The notes under the pieces are model-generated. The model did no database searches. It was not told where the DNA came from and saw nothing but the letters and a program-made list of their open reading frames with translations. 64,000 bases of DNA from Dimorphilus gyrociliatus (lineage: Eukaryota > Annelida > Polychaeta > Dinophilidae): contig CAJFCJ010000002.1 of NCBI GenBank assembly GCA_904063045.1, forward strand, positions 3,839,891 through 3,903,890. The letters are read 5' to 3'. Of the stretch, positions 23,151-36,933 are shown one piece after another (the first letter of the stretch is position 1; the number at the start of each line of letters is the position of its first letter). A program made the translations under genes and the position numbers.

Positions 23151-26100
23151 ATGGAGCTTTTAAAAAATGAACCTTCTGGAAAATATAACGTCCCTTTAGG
23201 ACATTTCGATTTTGATTATATTAGAGGTTGTAGTAATTTGAAAGAACTGGAAAAAATACTGAAAGTGTTAAGGTATAAATTCGTTGTCATTTTCTTTTAC
23301 ATCTATGTACCAGAGTGACTTTAAATTAGATCCGGTGACGAAGGGAAGTATCCTGAACTAGAACAATGTTGTGAGGAGAGAATTAAATCTATAAATCCAG
23401 AGAGTCGAGTTCTTCGACAAGACACTCCTTTGTTAAATGTGAAAGACATGGATGATAAGGATCAGATCAAGAATATACAAGATGACATAACGGTATATGA
23501 TATACTTTATTTATATAAATTTATAGACCAATTCCAAAAACAATTGTTCACCTCAACTGATTATCTGATATGTCTTTTAGCAATGGACTTCTGAAATGAA
23601 AATCAAGGAAGATAGAGCAACCGAATTTCACGATGAAAATCTACCTCCAATTAGAGGATCTTCTGTTATTAGCGGCAACGCATCGTCATCAAAAGTAAGA
23701 TGATTTTCAAAGTAAAAATCAAATAGATAACAAAGAGTTTTAAACAGGCGACAGAACCAGCAAAGCGTCCAGTAAAACCTAGGGAATATCGAGATTGGGA
23801 TAAGTTTGTTTTCTCGAAAGTTATTAATAAGAACCTTAATTTAATTCAACTATTACAGAATTGATGTTGAGAAAGAACTAGATAAGATTGATTTAAATGA
23901 AGACAAACCGAAAACTAACAAAAATATCCTTAGAACAAGCAATGTTCAATCTATTCCAGATTCGATTGATACATCAGGTAATCTATTTCAGACTATCAAG
24001 TCTGTTATTTAACTATATTGTTTTTAAGGTTTAGGAGAAGAGCAAAAATTCAAATTAGCTGAGAGAGAAAAGGAAAAAGGAAATGAGGTAAGAAAGGTAC
24101 TGCAACAAGTTTCTTTTATCATGGAAATTCCTATCTTAAAAAGGCCTATAAAGCCGGAGATCTAGCCGAAGCTATCAAATATTACACAAGAAGCATATCT
24201 GTGATAAATAATCATGCTTCCTATAATAACAGGGGCTTAGCTTGTGAGTTTAATACAAATGTTTTCTGTCTTTAATAATATCCTTGACTCTACCCTTCAT
24301 AGACTTAAAGCAAAAGGAATATGGAAAAGCCATGTCCGATTTTGATAAAGTTATACAAATGGAACCTGAAAATGTTAAAGGTATCTTAAATTTTGATGAC
24401 AAGCTAATTTTAGATATTTATTATTCAACTATGTTCGATAACAGCCCTTATTCGACGCTCAAACTGTTACAAGGAAAAAAAGCAATTGATTTTAGCTCGA
24501 AAGGACATTGAAACTGCTCTCAAACATAATCCAGAAAGTAAACATGCACTTGTAGGTAGACCTGTGATACTTTCGGATTATCTGAAAATAGAACTATTTT
24601 TAGAAAGAAAAAATACTTATTGAAGAAGCACTTGCTGAACAAAAAGTAAAGGGAAGAAAAATGGTGATAGAAGATATTGAAGGGTCATCTTCAGACTCAG
24701 AAGAAGAAAATACTTCAGTCATTGAAAAACCTAATGTCAGTGAGGAAAATAATTTCAAAACAACTGCTGTCAGTGAATCAAGTAGCAACCCAGAAGTAAA
24801 ACCAGAAGTGAAGATTGAAAATGAGGTAAAAGCTAAATTAAGTAGGTCTAAAGAATCTAAAGAACAAGAAAATATGAAAAACAAAGAGGAAAGAGAACTC
24901 AATACTGAAGTTAAAGAAAGAAATCAAGATAACAATGAAATCAATATAAAGAAAAATGAAATTCAAATCAAGAAAATGCCAAAGAAAGTGGAGGATAAAA
25001 AAGCAATAGCAAATGATTTCTTTAAACGCGGGCAATACGATCAGGCTATTTCTAATTATTCTTCCGGAATAGATATGTTAAAAAATTTAAAGGATGATGG
25101 TTGTTACAGTTTTTTGAGCGTGCTTTCTATGCTATATGAATAATATTTTGCAGGTTACAACTTTCATTTAGCCACTCTTTTAAGCAATCGAGCTCAAGCT
25201 AATATCAAAATTGGTGATTGCTCGTCAGCGGTAAAAGACTGTAATTTATCCTTAGACATTTTCCCCGGTTTATGGAAGACAGTTCTTAGGAGGGCGAGTG
25301 CCTATGAAGCTATGGAGAAGTACTTTATATCTCTTAGATTACAGAATAAATTTAATCTAAAATTTCTTTTAGATATCATGAAGCCTACGCCGACTATCAA
25401 CTAACCCTAACAATGGTGCCGGGAAACGAAATGTCTCTACAAGCAAGTGCAAGGTATTGACATTTACAACAACCCCTAGTTTATAATATACTTTAACTCT
25501 TTTCTTTCTGTTTACAAGATGCATGAGAGTTCTACAAGATCTTCACGGAAACAAATGGCGGCAAAAAATTCCAAAGAGACTCGCTATGACATTATATGAA
25601 GGACCGAGCAGTATATCCAATGTTGAAACCACAAAAAGTAAAGAAATTGAAAGATTATTTAATATAAATAAGACAAAGGGAAATGAATTAGTAAAGAAGG
25701 TATGTTCATAATTTATTTAAAAATATATTTTTATTAATTCCAAATCTTTCAGGAAAAATATAAAGAAGCTATTAATTACTATTCAGAGTGTATAAAGATT
25801 TCCCCAGAAAGTACACCTCCTTATACAAATAGAGCTTTGTGCTATTTAAAACTGGGTGATAGTGAAAAAGCTAAAGATGACTGTTCTAAAGCATTAGAAT
25901 ACGAGAAGGATAACATTAAAGCACTTTATCGTAGAGCTCAAGCTAATGATGTAAATGTTAAAAAAAGTAGTTTCATTAACTTAAATGAATTTTTTATAGG
26001 CTTTGAAAAATTATAAGTCAGCGAAGGATGACTTAACAGCGCTTCTTCAGTTAGAACTTAATAATAAACCAGCAAAAATTTTACTTCAAGCAATTTCGAA

Positions 26101-26884
26101 AGTAAGTCTTCAAAATTATAAATCACCGTCAAAACAATAGTTCTGGTAACAGAAAGAAGAAGAGAGCAAAAAAGAACCAGGACGTCATAAAATTCCTATA
26201 GTGGAAAGTGATTCTGACGAAAGTTCTGACGAAAATGAGACAAATGTAAAAATAGTTAAGAAAAAACATGAGGATATTGTCAAACCTCGTGTGCGGCCAT
26301 CTAGCGATCAAGAGTCTCCTGCCCCAAGTAAGGAGCCGATATCTGAGAAAAATATGACAAATCATAATTTTATGAGGATTCTAAGTGAAGAAAGTGGTGC
26401 AGAAAAATTAGTAAATGTTCTTGAACAATTTGAACCACAAAAGTTGTCTAAAGGTATAGGCAATATATTTGAATATAGTTTAGGACTTTAGTTATTGCCT
26501 TTTACAGTTGTTGGAAACAAGTTGGAAGGAAAAGCTCTCGCTAATTTAATAAAATGCGTGGACCTAAAATTTTTGAAAGAAGGTAAGATCAGTTTTCAAT
26601 TTATCAAATATTGAATTTTCGATGTTTTTTTTACCTAGGAAATTGTAAACAAGCTTTTGAATATCTTAAAGCTATTGTAAGAATTCCTAGATTTGCTTTG
26701 AATTATAAATTCCTATCTAAAGCAGAACAAGCAAGTTAGTAATCCACATTACATTTAATCTCTATTAAGTTTCTATACTTAATATTTTCATTGAATTTCA
26801 GTGATAAAGTGTGTAGTTGATAAAATTGAATCTGCTCAATGTTGTTCAGGGGAGGAACTTTATAATATTAAGAAATTCTTATAA
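23151..26884 (+). CDS. SPAG1: Sperm-associated antigen 1, TPR co-chaperone for dynein assembly
   Basis: Cytoplasmic TPR adaptor for HSP70/HSP90 in axonemal dynein arm preassembly. Nineteen exons were joined in phase from 23151-23272 through 24604-25099 and 26153-26453 to 26802-26884 (881 aa; human 926). The N-terminus (KYNVPLGHFDFDYIRGCSN, LEKILKVLRSGDEGKYPEL) matches SPAG1. It has three TPR blocks: around 24029-24551 (REKEKGNEAYKAGDLAEAI), 24970-25453 (ANDFFKRGQYDQAI), and 25660-26101 (KGNELVKKEKYKEAI). Charged linkers separate them, and an RPAP3-like C-terminal helical domain ends the protein. Introns are 50-115 bp. The order TPR1, acidic linker, TPR2, TPR3, RPAP3_C is that of SPAG1, not RPAP3. 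Confidence 0.95.
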
Positions 26885-27034
26885 TACAACAGATTTTGGT
26901 TTTATAATCATCGATGTTCTACATAAAAATAAATTAGACAGTTAAATATTTTGATTGTATATTCTTTTTATTAATTTACTTCACAATCTTTAAAACTAAG
27001 AGACAAAAGTTTTCGACTGTTTCCCTTCCGCTTT

Positions 27035-28666
<1,632 letters not shown>

Positions 28667-28687
<21 letters not shown>

Positions 28688-28852
28688 AGTGATTTTGAGG
28701 TCAAGGACATATCATACGTAACAGCATGTTTCGATTCACAGAAGCCTATTTCGCGGTACTTTTTAAATAATAAATCTTTAACAATCTATCATAGAATATT
28801 CTTTTTAATAGTTTTATTAATGTGGAGCGTTTCGTTTGCCGAAAAAAATTGA
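28667..28852 (+). CDS. Small ORF, acidic N-terminus and C-terminal hydrophobic segment
   Basis: 61 codons, or fewer if an internal GT-AG pair is used (GTACTT after 28756 to CATAG near 28793, which restores the same C-terminus). N-terminus MSSDSEHSDFEVKDI is acidic. The C-terminus IFFLIVLLMWSVSFAEKN resembles a single transmembrane segment. It starts inside, and antisense to, the first coding exon of BCKDHA, and stops 9 bp before the 3' end of the convergent SRPBCC-like gene. No family recognised. It could be chance, but both splice variants keep the hydrophobic tail. Confidence 0.3.
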
Positions 28853-28861
28853 TCTCTTTGC

Positions 28862-29558
28862 TTATGTTCTCTCTTCTTCCTTCTCCAAAATATACTTTAA
28901 ATTATTAACCATGTGTTGATGAAGTTCTTTTGCTTCTCTTTTTACGAAACTAATTAATATTTTTGGTGAAGCAACCTGATAGATCTCCTTAAACTTTACT
29001 TTATTTCCTTCGTTAGTAATTTTCCATAAGTTGGTTACTATTTCGAAAAAATATACAAAGCGTAACAATTCAAAGACTATATTAATATATACATACTTTC
29101 TAGAAATCCATTCAAAATGTGTGAATAAGATCTAATAGTATAATTCTCTTCATCAAATATAAAATAAGATGTCAAATTTAAATTACCAACAAATTTCAAG
29201 TTTTCAACTATTATTACATTTACATGACGCACATTTTCATCATCAACAACATCTTTAGTAATAAAGACACTTTTTCTACAAAAAATTTAATAATAGCAAT
29301 TAATTAACAGAGATGTTTCTACAGAGATAGATTGTTTATTACAGATTTAATAATGACAAAACAATTATCGCTCACTTACGCAGGCAAACTTATTTTAGGA
29401 ATGTTCTCTAAATTCGAGAGGAAAGCATAAACATTTTCTTTGCTTGAATTTATTAAAATTTCAGTAACTATTGTATCAGATACCTTGCTAAAAGCAAAGT
29501 ATGCGAAAACTGAAACACTTATAACAAGGAAACTGTAAAATAGTGCTCGACGGTTCAT
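28862..29558 (-). CDS. Membrane-anchored protein with a START/SRPBCC-like domain, orphan
   Basis: Three exons: 29558-29380, 29275-29097, 29037-28862 (177 aa). Start is the first ATG (MNRRALF). One N-terminal transmembrane or signal-anchor helix spans residues 6-25. Then comes EILINSSKENVYAFLSNLENIPKI, the typical opening of SRPBCC/polyketide-cyclase-like domains. Strands and a C-terminal amphipathic helix (EAKELHQHMVNNLKYILEKEE) fit the fold. No named orthologue recognised; lipid or hydrophobic ligand binding is inference. It starts 53 bp from CMC1 on the other strand, suggesting a shared promoter. Confidence 0.6.
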
Positions 29559-29611
29559 TTTTTTGTAATACTGTTCCAATCAAACTTTTTTATATTTGGT
29601 GTCCAGCGATC

Positions 29612-30164
29612 ATGTCTTCTGAAAATGAACAACAGCAATATTCTGTATTGCCTAAATCTATGTCTGGTGGACCACATGGTTTAGGTAAAGATCATAATGT
29701 TTTTGTTTTCATAAATAGTGTTAATTGCTTACAATCTTTTTAAAAATAATAAGAATAAATTATTGTATCTCAATATCGCTCATTTTATAAGGCGACCCGA
29801 CAAGCAAAGATCTCAGGGTAGTTGAAAAGGAAGTCGTTATTGGGAAAATTATGAAAAAAGTTGCACATGAGAGATGTAGAGAGGTTGTTAAAGCGTTTAA
29901 TGAATGTGGAAAAAACAATGGTCTTCTAATGCCCTTCAAATGTCGCAAGGAGAATGATCAGATGAAGAAATGTCTGACCAGATGGTAAATATTACAATAG
30001 TTCAATTAAATTGAACATTTTTATCTCTATCTCTAAAAAGGTATCAAGATGACGAATTTAGAGCTGAATGTACACAGATGTATTTAGATGAAAGATCGGA
30101 ATATCGAAGAACTGGTATAAGTAAAATTCCTCCAAAAAGAGGCGCAAAACCGCCTCAATCATAA
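29612..30164 (+). CDS. CMC1: COX assembly mitochondrial protein CMC1
   Basis: Intermembrane-space twin CX9C protein for cytochrome c oxidase biogenesis. Three exons: 29612-29684, 29792-29984, 30041-30164 (129 aa; human 106). GDPTSKDLRVVEKEVVIGKIM leads to CREVVKAFNEC, then CRKENDQMKKC, the twin CX9C pair imported through MIA40. The helix continues LTRWYQDDEFRAEC. The charged, Pro-rich tail (IPPKRGAKPPQS) is longer than in vertebrates. Starts head-to-head with the SRPBCC-like gene. Confidence 0.92.
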
Positions 30165-30357
30165 CAAAAGACAATATTTAGTAAGATTTTTGTTGAAGAA
30201 AAAATTGAAAAGCTGTTATAAATAATTTTATTAGAATATTATTATTCAAAAGTGACTTGTCCATTGAAATTTAATATAAATAATTAACCTATTATAAGGT
30301 ATTTTGAAAATATCTGCCCCTATTTGAAAGAAATACTAATTTCACTAAGTAATTATG

Positions 30358-31959
30358 TTAGTGATTCAAAAGACTGCCACTCGGGTCAGATCTCTCTAAT
30401 TTTTCAAACTGTTTCCTTGCATTAGAAATATTCATTAAAGTTGCAGTCGATACTGAAAAAAAAACATGTCATTACTAATATTTCATTTTATATCAAAACT
30501 AATATAGACTTTACTTACAAACACTCTCATCTGACATAACAATCATAACATAAGTATTTGGAGTAAAAACATCTATATAGGCTGCGAAACTCGAGTGTCT
30601 AATTTGCATACTCTATACATATAGATAAAATAATTTGATGAAACATTGTATCTTCAAATATTGAAAATAAACCTTAAATTGAGTAGCAATTTTATTACAA
30701 CTGAGCTTAAACTGCTTGATGATATTGCTGATCTTTTCAAAACGATGAATATCTTTGTGCTTTTTCAGTTGAACGTACGAAATGACCTAAGATACATAGG
30801 AACGTTATATTAAAGAGGTTTTTTTTACTGTTTTAAGATATTTAAAAATGATATTTACCAAAAATGTCGCTCTCTCAAATAAAAGAACTTCATCAGCATC
30901 AATAATATTTGCGAATTCATTTAGCTTGGATTCCAATTGTCGTACATTAGGAATCAATAGATAAACTATAGATGACCAAGCCTTTGTTTTTCATGAAATA
31001 ATAATGTTATTATAGCATTAAGTATTTTCATTTGAATTCTATAATTAACTTTACTTTATAAAGAGTTTCGTCCCAAATTGAAGTAGCAAAACAGGTACAA
31101 TCTAATGGTTGTGATAGTAATTTCAAATCATTCTCTCGTTCGGTAAAAATCTATAAATATATTTGTAATAAACGAATAGTAAAATGAAATGGAATCTTAT
31201 TCATTTTGGATTCATAAACTTACTTTGCTTCTTTGGTCATCTTGAACTAAATCCATTTTATGAATTAAACAAAAAACTTTAGCATTTGGTGAATTTTGTA
31301 AGAGAGCTTCAAGGCATGTTTGATAATAATTGATATCCTTTTCCAATTCTCTGCTCTCAACATCAAAGACGTAGATCAAAACCTCTACACTGCGAAAAAT
31401 GTTATCTCTTTGAGCTTGAAAATAATTTTCCATAAAAGCCTGTTGCCTGAATAGTTTAACGTTTATATTATTAAACAATATATTAATACTATTATATAAT
31501 TCAAATATTACCCTCCGCAATCCCAGAGATTTAGTACCAGATTTAAAAATCGTACGTGCGAATGTTCAATTTCAACTTGAATTAGATGAAATATACAATA
31601 ATATAAATTGCTTGATATTAAATGACTAATGTTCGTAAATAAAAACTATTATGCTTATCATATAATTAAATGTAAAACAATATATTAATATAAAATTAGA
31701 TCATGTTTATATCTTTCAACTAAATTTTGGTCAATGATGAGAAACGGTATGCTCATAATAGCTTTAATTATTTGGAAATTATTCTTAATTTAAATTACTT
31801 GTTGCTCCCAAACGTCTTGTATCTCTGGCCATATAATTAGCAAATATGATTGACCTCATACTGGTTTTTCCCGAACCACTTTTTCCCATCAAAAGTACCT
31901 GAAATATATAAATTTTAACAATAGATTATATATCTTGTCAATATTACCTTCTTTTTCAT
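30358..31959 (-). CDS. RRAGA: Ras-related GTP-binding protein A/B (RagA)
   Basis: Lysosomal GTPase that heterodimerises with RagC/D and signals amino acids to mTORC1. Nine minus-strand exons: 31959-31948, 31898-31799, 31575-31512, 31446-31224, 31150-31055, 30981-30859, 30786-30673, 30612-30519, 30452-30358 (306 aa; human 313). G1 is [12 protein letters not shown], the switch region [17 protein letters not shown]3 WDCGGQ, and G4 HKMD. The C-terminal roadblock-type dimerisation domain follows ([17 protein letters not shown]). First coding exon is only 12 bp (MKKK) and lacks the usual MPNTA leader. Confidence 0.96.
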
Positions 31960-32284
31960 TTTTATTGTTTATCGTTAATAATATGTAATGTAGTAAATCT
32001 TTTAATCAATTTTTAGGATAAGTTTAGGGATGTAAATATCTGTAAAATCACTGAATTAGGCACGTTTCTACCAAAATGTAAAGGTCACATGACAAGCTAA
32101 GAATAGATGGCGTTAAAAGCGATATTATTATTCATAGATGGCGTTAGTTATAAAAGCGGGAAATATTGTCTATTTTATAAATTTAAATATTTATGAGGGA
32201 AAAATATCAATACCAGTAGCTTTATCAACAATTAACTAGAAAATACATTTAAAATGAGTTATTTTTTAAAGCGTAACGTCAAAA
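31960..32284. promoter_or_regulatory. Shared 5' region of RagA and ZPBP-like gene with repeated ATAGATGGCGTTA
   Basis: 325 bp between divergent start codons. A 13-bp direct repeat, ATAGATGGCGTTA, occurs at about 32104 and 32136. Its core GATGGCG resembles the YY1-type ATGGCG element found near animal transcription starts. A bidirectional promoter is inferred from position only. Confidence 0.35.
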
Positions 32285-35200
32285 ATGAACTCTTTTATAA
32301 TTATTTTTGTGAAAATATATGGAATTTTTGCAAATACAACTCTAAAAGAAGAATTTATGTCTTATAATCTTTTTAATAAATTCACAGCTGAGCTAATTGA
32401 CAAATTGAACATTGGTGAAGGTCAAGATAGTAAATCTTTTGAAGTTGAGAACGTTCAAAAATTTGTCAATTTTAATTATGATAATCAAGGTTCACTTATC
32501 TGCTACCCTAATTATGGATTATGCGATCTTAAAGATTCGTTTGCTAATTATGCAGTTATTAAATTGGATGAAAGTAATTTTTTAGATATTTTAATGAATG
32601 ATTTTAAAAGTTTTATTAAACTATTACATAATTTTTTTTAAAAGATGAATATATAACTCCAATTTTGGCGGAATATCAATTTCTTAATGATTATGATAAA
32701 TTGGAATATATTCAAGATAGTAATGGACCATTCGTTTTAATTCCTAAATACGTTAACAAATCTCAAACTTATACTAAAAGTGCAATATTTTATTTTGACG
32801 CCTCTGATTTAACTTCTGGAAAATATGCATGTATATCTTTAGTACACTGTACAAGCAGCGAAGTAGTATATATTAAAATAGCTTATCATAAAATTAGAAT
32901 TATTCCAATGAGCTTTTTAAATAACTTGAGATTGTTAATTACCTTTCAAATGAAATGTATATTTGGTGAAATAGCTAAAAAGTCTGTTGGGAATGCTATA
33001 TTTTTTAAATATATTAAGAAATTTTTTAATGAAGGATTAAGAGATAGTTTAAATTTTATGAATATTACGCAATATAATTATTACTTTAGTTTAAATAATA
33101 ACCTAGAAACGATCAACTTTCAATCGTTCTTTTCTAATGATGATAGGAAATTATTAAAATCATTTTTAATGATTAAAAACTCTGATCAAATAGTTTATAA
33201 TTTAAAACTATATATTCTTGTTGAGAGTTCATCGAATGTTGGGGAAAAAATATGCACTAATGATAAACTAGAGGATGGAATAATCAAATTCTGGATTAAT
33301 GAACTATATAATAGGTTTATTTATTATTTATCATGCTGAGAAATTCTGCATTGTCATGATTATATTGCATCTTTTCAGACCAGAAATAGATAGGAGAGGT
33401 ATATGTCTTAAACCAATTATATCTTGCAAGCGTAGGTGTAATTATGGAGAAAAATTAGACGAAAATGTAAAAGATTATTGTTTACCATGCCCAAAAGGCT
33501 TTTATAAAGATGGAATGACTATGATATTTTCTGAAGATTGTTTTCCTTGTCCTCCCTACACGTATCAAGATGTGCAAGGTAGCGAGAAATGTAAACCTTG
33601 CCTGAACGTCAATTCTTCAAACATACCATTAATAGGCAGTACAACGAAGGAAGAATGTTACTTTACCTTGTTCGATATTAATAATATAGCTGATAACAAT
33701 TTTACAACCATATATTACGCTGAAATTGGTAAAATTGTTATTATGGATTGCATCAACGACTTCTTTAAGGCATTTATCTCTAACAATAAAATTACTTTTA
33801 TTAGATGGAGAACACAGATAGGAAAGACCGTTTCAAATACAGATTCAAGCTTTCATATCATAAAAACAAAATTAAACATTTCACCAGTTAAACCTAGACA
33901 TCATGGAATTTACACATGTTCTATTACTATTGAAACAAGTGATAATAGAGTTTTTTCAACAGAATTTACAAAGATTCTGATTGTTTATACGCTACCAACA
34001 ATTAAACTTGCCCTACCTGGCTATATAATGAATAGATGTACAAAAATACTTAGTAAAAGTTGTTCAAAGCTCTTTAAAGGGAAAGGGAGAATTAAATATA
34101 TGTTCTTTAAACTTTTTGGTATTTTAGATTATAAATATTTCCCCTGGCTACCATATGCAACACTTTTTAAATTTCGAAAGTACCGTATTTATGGAGGTAC
34201 TAAAGACGAATACTTAGAAGTAAAAGTGGAGAAATTGAAATCATTAAAAGGAAGAACAGTATATAACTGTTCATTAAATGGAGATCTACCTAAAAGTAGA
34301 CTTTACAGATCAAAGTATATGTTTCATTCAACTTTTTTCATTTTTGCCTTAAGAAGATCATCTAAGATATATAAAAAGAGATTAAGGAATATTAAAAATT
34401 TTTTAAAACTTAAGAAATGGTCTTTTAAATATTTCTTTTTTGCTGAATGTATATTACAAAATAAATTTGCATATCAGGACTTGTTTAAATTACTTGATAA
34501 TAAGCAACGTAACCTTGTTCCTGTAATAAGCGGTACTTGTCGGAAAGGATTTGAATATGATATACTGTACTTGTTATGTTTGCCATGCCCACCGGGATAT
34601 TTTTCAAATAAACTGTCCATTATTTGTAAAAAATGTAAACAGAAATTCTATTCAAGTAATTACGGTGAAAAGAAATGTAGAAAATGCAATAAAAATAAGA
34701 TAACCCTTCATGATCGATCTTCAAAATACGAATGTAGAAAATTCGCTCTCGATAACAGCAGTTATCCAGTTTGGCATAGGAGAAGAGGGTCCAGCATACC
34801 AATTAGTCTTTCCTATTGGAGGGATCTATCATTAATTCTAACAGATAAAGACAAGGATAAAAAATATAGAAGATCTGTAATCAAAGAGAAGTTTTCCCCT
34901 CCAAACGAAAGAAAACTAAATTCTTCTAAATTTGAGTTTAATCTAAATGGTAGTCATTTCATTGAATTATTATCGCAAATAAGGTTATCTGGAAATATTC
35001 GTATTGTAAGCGTTTTTCTTACGATTATACATATTATACTTGTTAATTTTCTAATATATGGTATTTATAAACAATGCTCATACTATCAAGAAGACAAGAC
35101 AAAACTCAAAGAGTATACTCTTGTCCTTCAGCAAATAAAAGGAGAGGGTTGTTTAAAATATATAAATTGCTTTTCAAAAAGAAACATTGAAGCGAATAAG

Positions 35201-35554
35201 CTTAGGAAACAGATTAAACGTATGATAAACAAGGCAAAGGGTTTAGATAATATTCTTAAGGATAATGTTCAAGAGGCTTTAAAAAAGAGGGTGTTTGGTG
35301 GTAAAAATCAACTAATTAAAACCATTGTTGATAGTTTAACAAAGGCTAAAGCCGAAAGAGCTTTAAGGTCCAAATTAAAACAACAAATTGAGGAGGAAGA
35401 AAATAAAATAAAAGAGGAAGAAGAACGTCTTAAACAGCAAGGTTTTAAAGGTTTGAGAGAAGCCAGGTTAAGTAAAGAACAAGATTTGGATGATTTTTTT
35501 GCCGGATTAATGGCAAATTTAGCTGATCGTCCTAAAGATAATAACAAAAGCTGA
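32285..35554 (+). CDS. Two-unit Ig plus cysteine-rich single-pass membrane protein, ZPBP-like
   Basis: Exons 32285-32609, 32645-33314 and 33379-35554 give 1056 aa if a 35-bp intron is accepted; otherwise a 1-bp shift at a T8 run breaks the frame near 32638. Signal peptide first. Unit 1: Ig-like domain ending SGKYACIS, then a Cys-rich block (CKRRCNYGEK, CLPCPKGFYKDG, CFPCPPYTYQDV, CKPC). Unit 2: Ig-like domain ending HGIYTCSIT, conserved Cys region, then GTCRKGFEYD, CLPCPPGYFS, CKKCKQKFYSSNYG, CRKCNK. A transmembrane helix (IRIVSVFLTIIHIILVNFLI) precedes a Lys/Glu-rich coiled-coil cytoplasmic tail of about 170 residues. The order Ig, paired Cys, C-x-P-G-Y, CxxCxxG matches zona-pellucida-binding protein, but that is by pattern. 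Confidence 0.65.
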
Positions 35555-35828
35555 TTATAGCTAAAATGAATGAGAATATAATAAACATTTGAATATAACG
35601 TACATGTATAAGAAGGATAAATTTAGAAGGAATTTCTCAGCATTCTATTGACGTTATTTATAAATAGTGTATCACTGTTTCCATGACAAATATTTTTTTC
35701 TCTATTTAGTACTTGAGTGGTAGTATAAGAGTTATTAATGCGGGCATTATATAAGGCATTGCCCGAGTATTGTTTTTGTTTTTAGAATAAAAGAGAAAAA
35801 GCTATTCAAAAGTTAACATTTGCTAAAA

Positions 35829-36407
35829 ATGGATGCTCGTTCAAAGTCCTCGAGTAACTTTTCCTCAAATTGTAAGTACCCACCAGAGTTTTATTTATCA
35901 TCATCTTTTAGAACTAAGTACGAAAATGAGGAGAGAAAGTTGGATGAAAAGCTTCATTTGTTATATTTAGAGAGATACAATATCAGAAAGAAGATAGAAA
36001 TTGAACAAAAACTTTTCTTTATGAATAAAGCTTTACAAGGGAGGAGAAAATTGAAATTTGGTGATAATGAGACTCCAATAAACTTGAAACAATCGCCAAA
36101 AAATATGGTAAACGGTATTTTCCATAAGAAAACAAAATGTGAATTATATTATAATGAAAATCCTCAATTTCATACAAATATCGCAAAGACATCGTTGATA
36201 GATGAAAGCAATCTTGAGAGAATATGTTCAACATTACCCAATCATTTAAAATTAATTATTAATAAGAAAAGAAAGGAAATTGAATTTTTCAAGTTGCATA
36301 AACGTGAAATTATTGTGCAAGCTCATCGGATAAAGAGTTCAAGAAAGATACAAGATAATCAACAATGGAATAATCTTATTCGTTCATTAAATTTACTTGG
36401 CTTGTAG
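35829..36407 (+). CDS. Uncharacterised basic, coiled-coil protein
   Basis: Single exon, 192 aa from the first ATG (MDARSKSSSN). Ser-rich start, then a predicted helical stretch (ENEERKLDEKLHLLYLERYNIRKKIEIEQKL), a Lys-rich middle, and a second basic helix near the C-terminus. It lies between the two Ig/Cys-rich genes. No family recognised. Coding status rests on ORF length and amino-acid make-up only. Confidence 0.45.
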   Translation: MDARSKSSSNFSSNCKYPPEFYLSSSFRTKYENEERKLDEKLHLLYLERYNIRKKIEIEQKLFFMNKALQGRRKLKFGDNETPINLKQSPKNMVNGIFHKKTKCELYYNENPQFHTNIAKTSLIDESNLERICSTLPNHLKLIINKKRKEIEFFKLHKREIIVQAHRIKSSRKIQDNQQWNNLIRSLNLLGL

Positions 36408-36620
36408 AATTAATCTTAGAAATATGTATTGCATATACAACAAAAGAAAATGAATCAATATTAAATCAAAAAATTAATTAACCTAATATGAGAGCACGTT
36501 AAAAGAAAAATAACGTAAATAACGTCAATTTTTTCATTTGTTGGCACGTAGAAATGGCAATAAATCGATCATTTATTATACTGTAGTTGTCTTCTTAAAT
36601 ATATAGTTATCCTATTTAAT

Positions 36621-36908
36621 TTATTTCGATAATAAGCTATATCTTTCAATATCCTTTGATTTTCTTGAGGAAGATTTTCTCTGTTCATTCTTTCTTATTG
36701 CTCTTCCAAGTTTTTTCCAGATAATTTGCATTTTCCTATCGAATTTCATTTGTTCTTCGTAGTTACTCAAATCTTTCTTATATATTTTCATTAATTCATT
36801 TCGTAATCTATCAGTCTCCTCTGGTCCCAAAATTTCTCTTCTTATAGTTAAAAGTTTACTATGATGATCCAATCTATTAAATTTATAAAATGAATGTACA
36901 ACATACAT
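36621..36908 (-). CDS. Uncharacterised small helical protein
   Basis: 95 aa, ATG at 36908. Mostly charged helix (RREILGPEETDRLRNELMKIYKKDLSNYEEQMKFDRKMQIIWKKLGRAIRKNEQRKSS). It begins 25 bp after the stop of the upstream Ig/Cys-rich gene on the same strand. The pattern loosely recalls small microtubule inner proteins, but I cannot match a family. An upstream exon may be missing. Confidence 0.4.
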   Translation of the reverse strand: MYVVHSFYKFNRLDHHSKLLTIRREILGPEETDRLRNELMKIYKKDLSNYEEQMKFDRKMQIIWKKLGRAIRKNEQRKSSSRKSKDIERYSLLSK

Positions 36909-36933
36909 TAAAATTTATGTTACAGAATTTCCC

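Noticed and set aside
24600-25035. - strand Ser/Phe-rich ORFs
   Set aside because: Antisense of the acidic and Lys-rich linker of SPAG1; composition is a mirror of that linker.
35308-35547. 79-codon - strand ORF
   Set aside because: Antisense of the coiled-coil tail of the Ig/Cys-rich gene.
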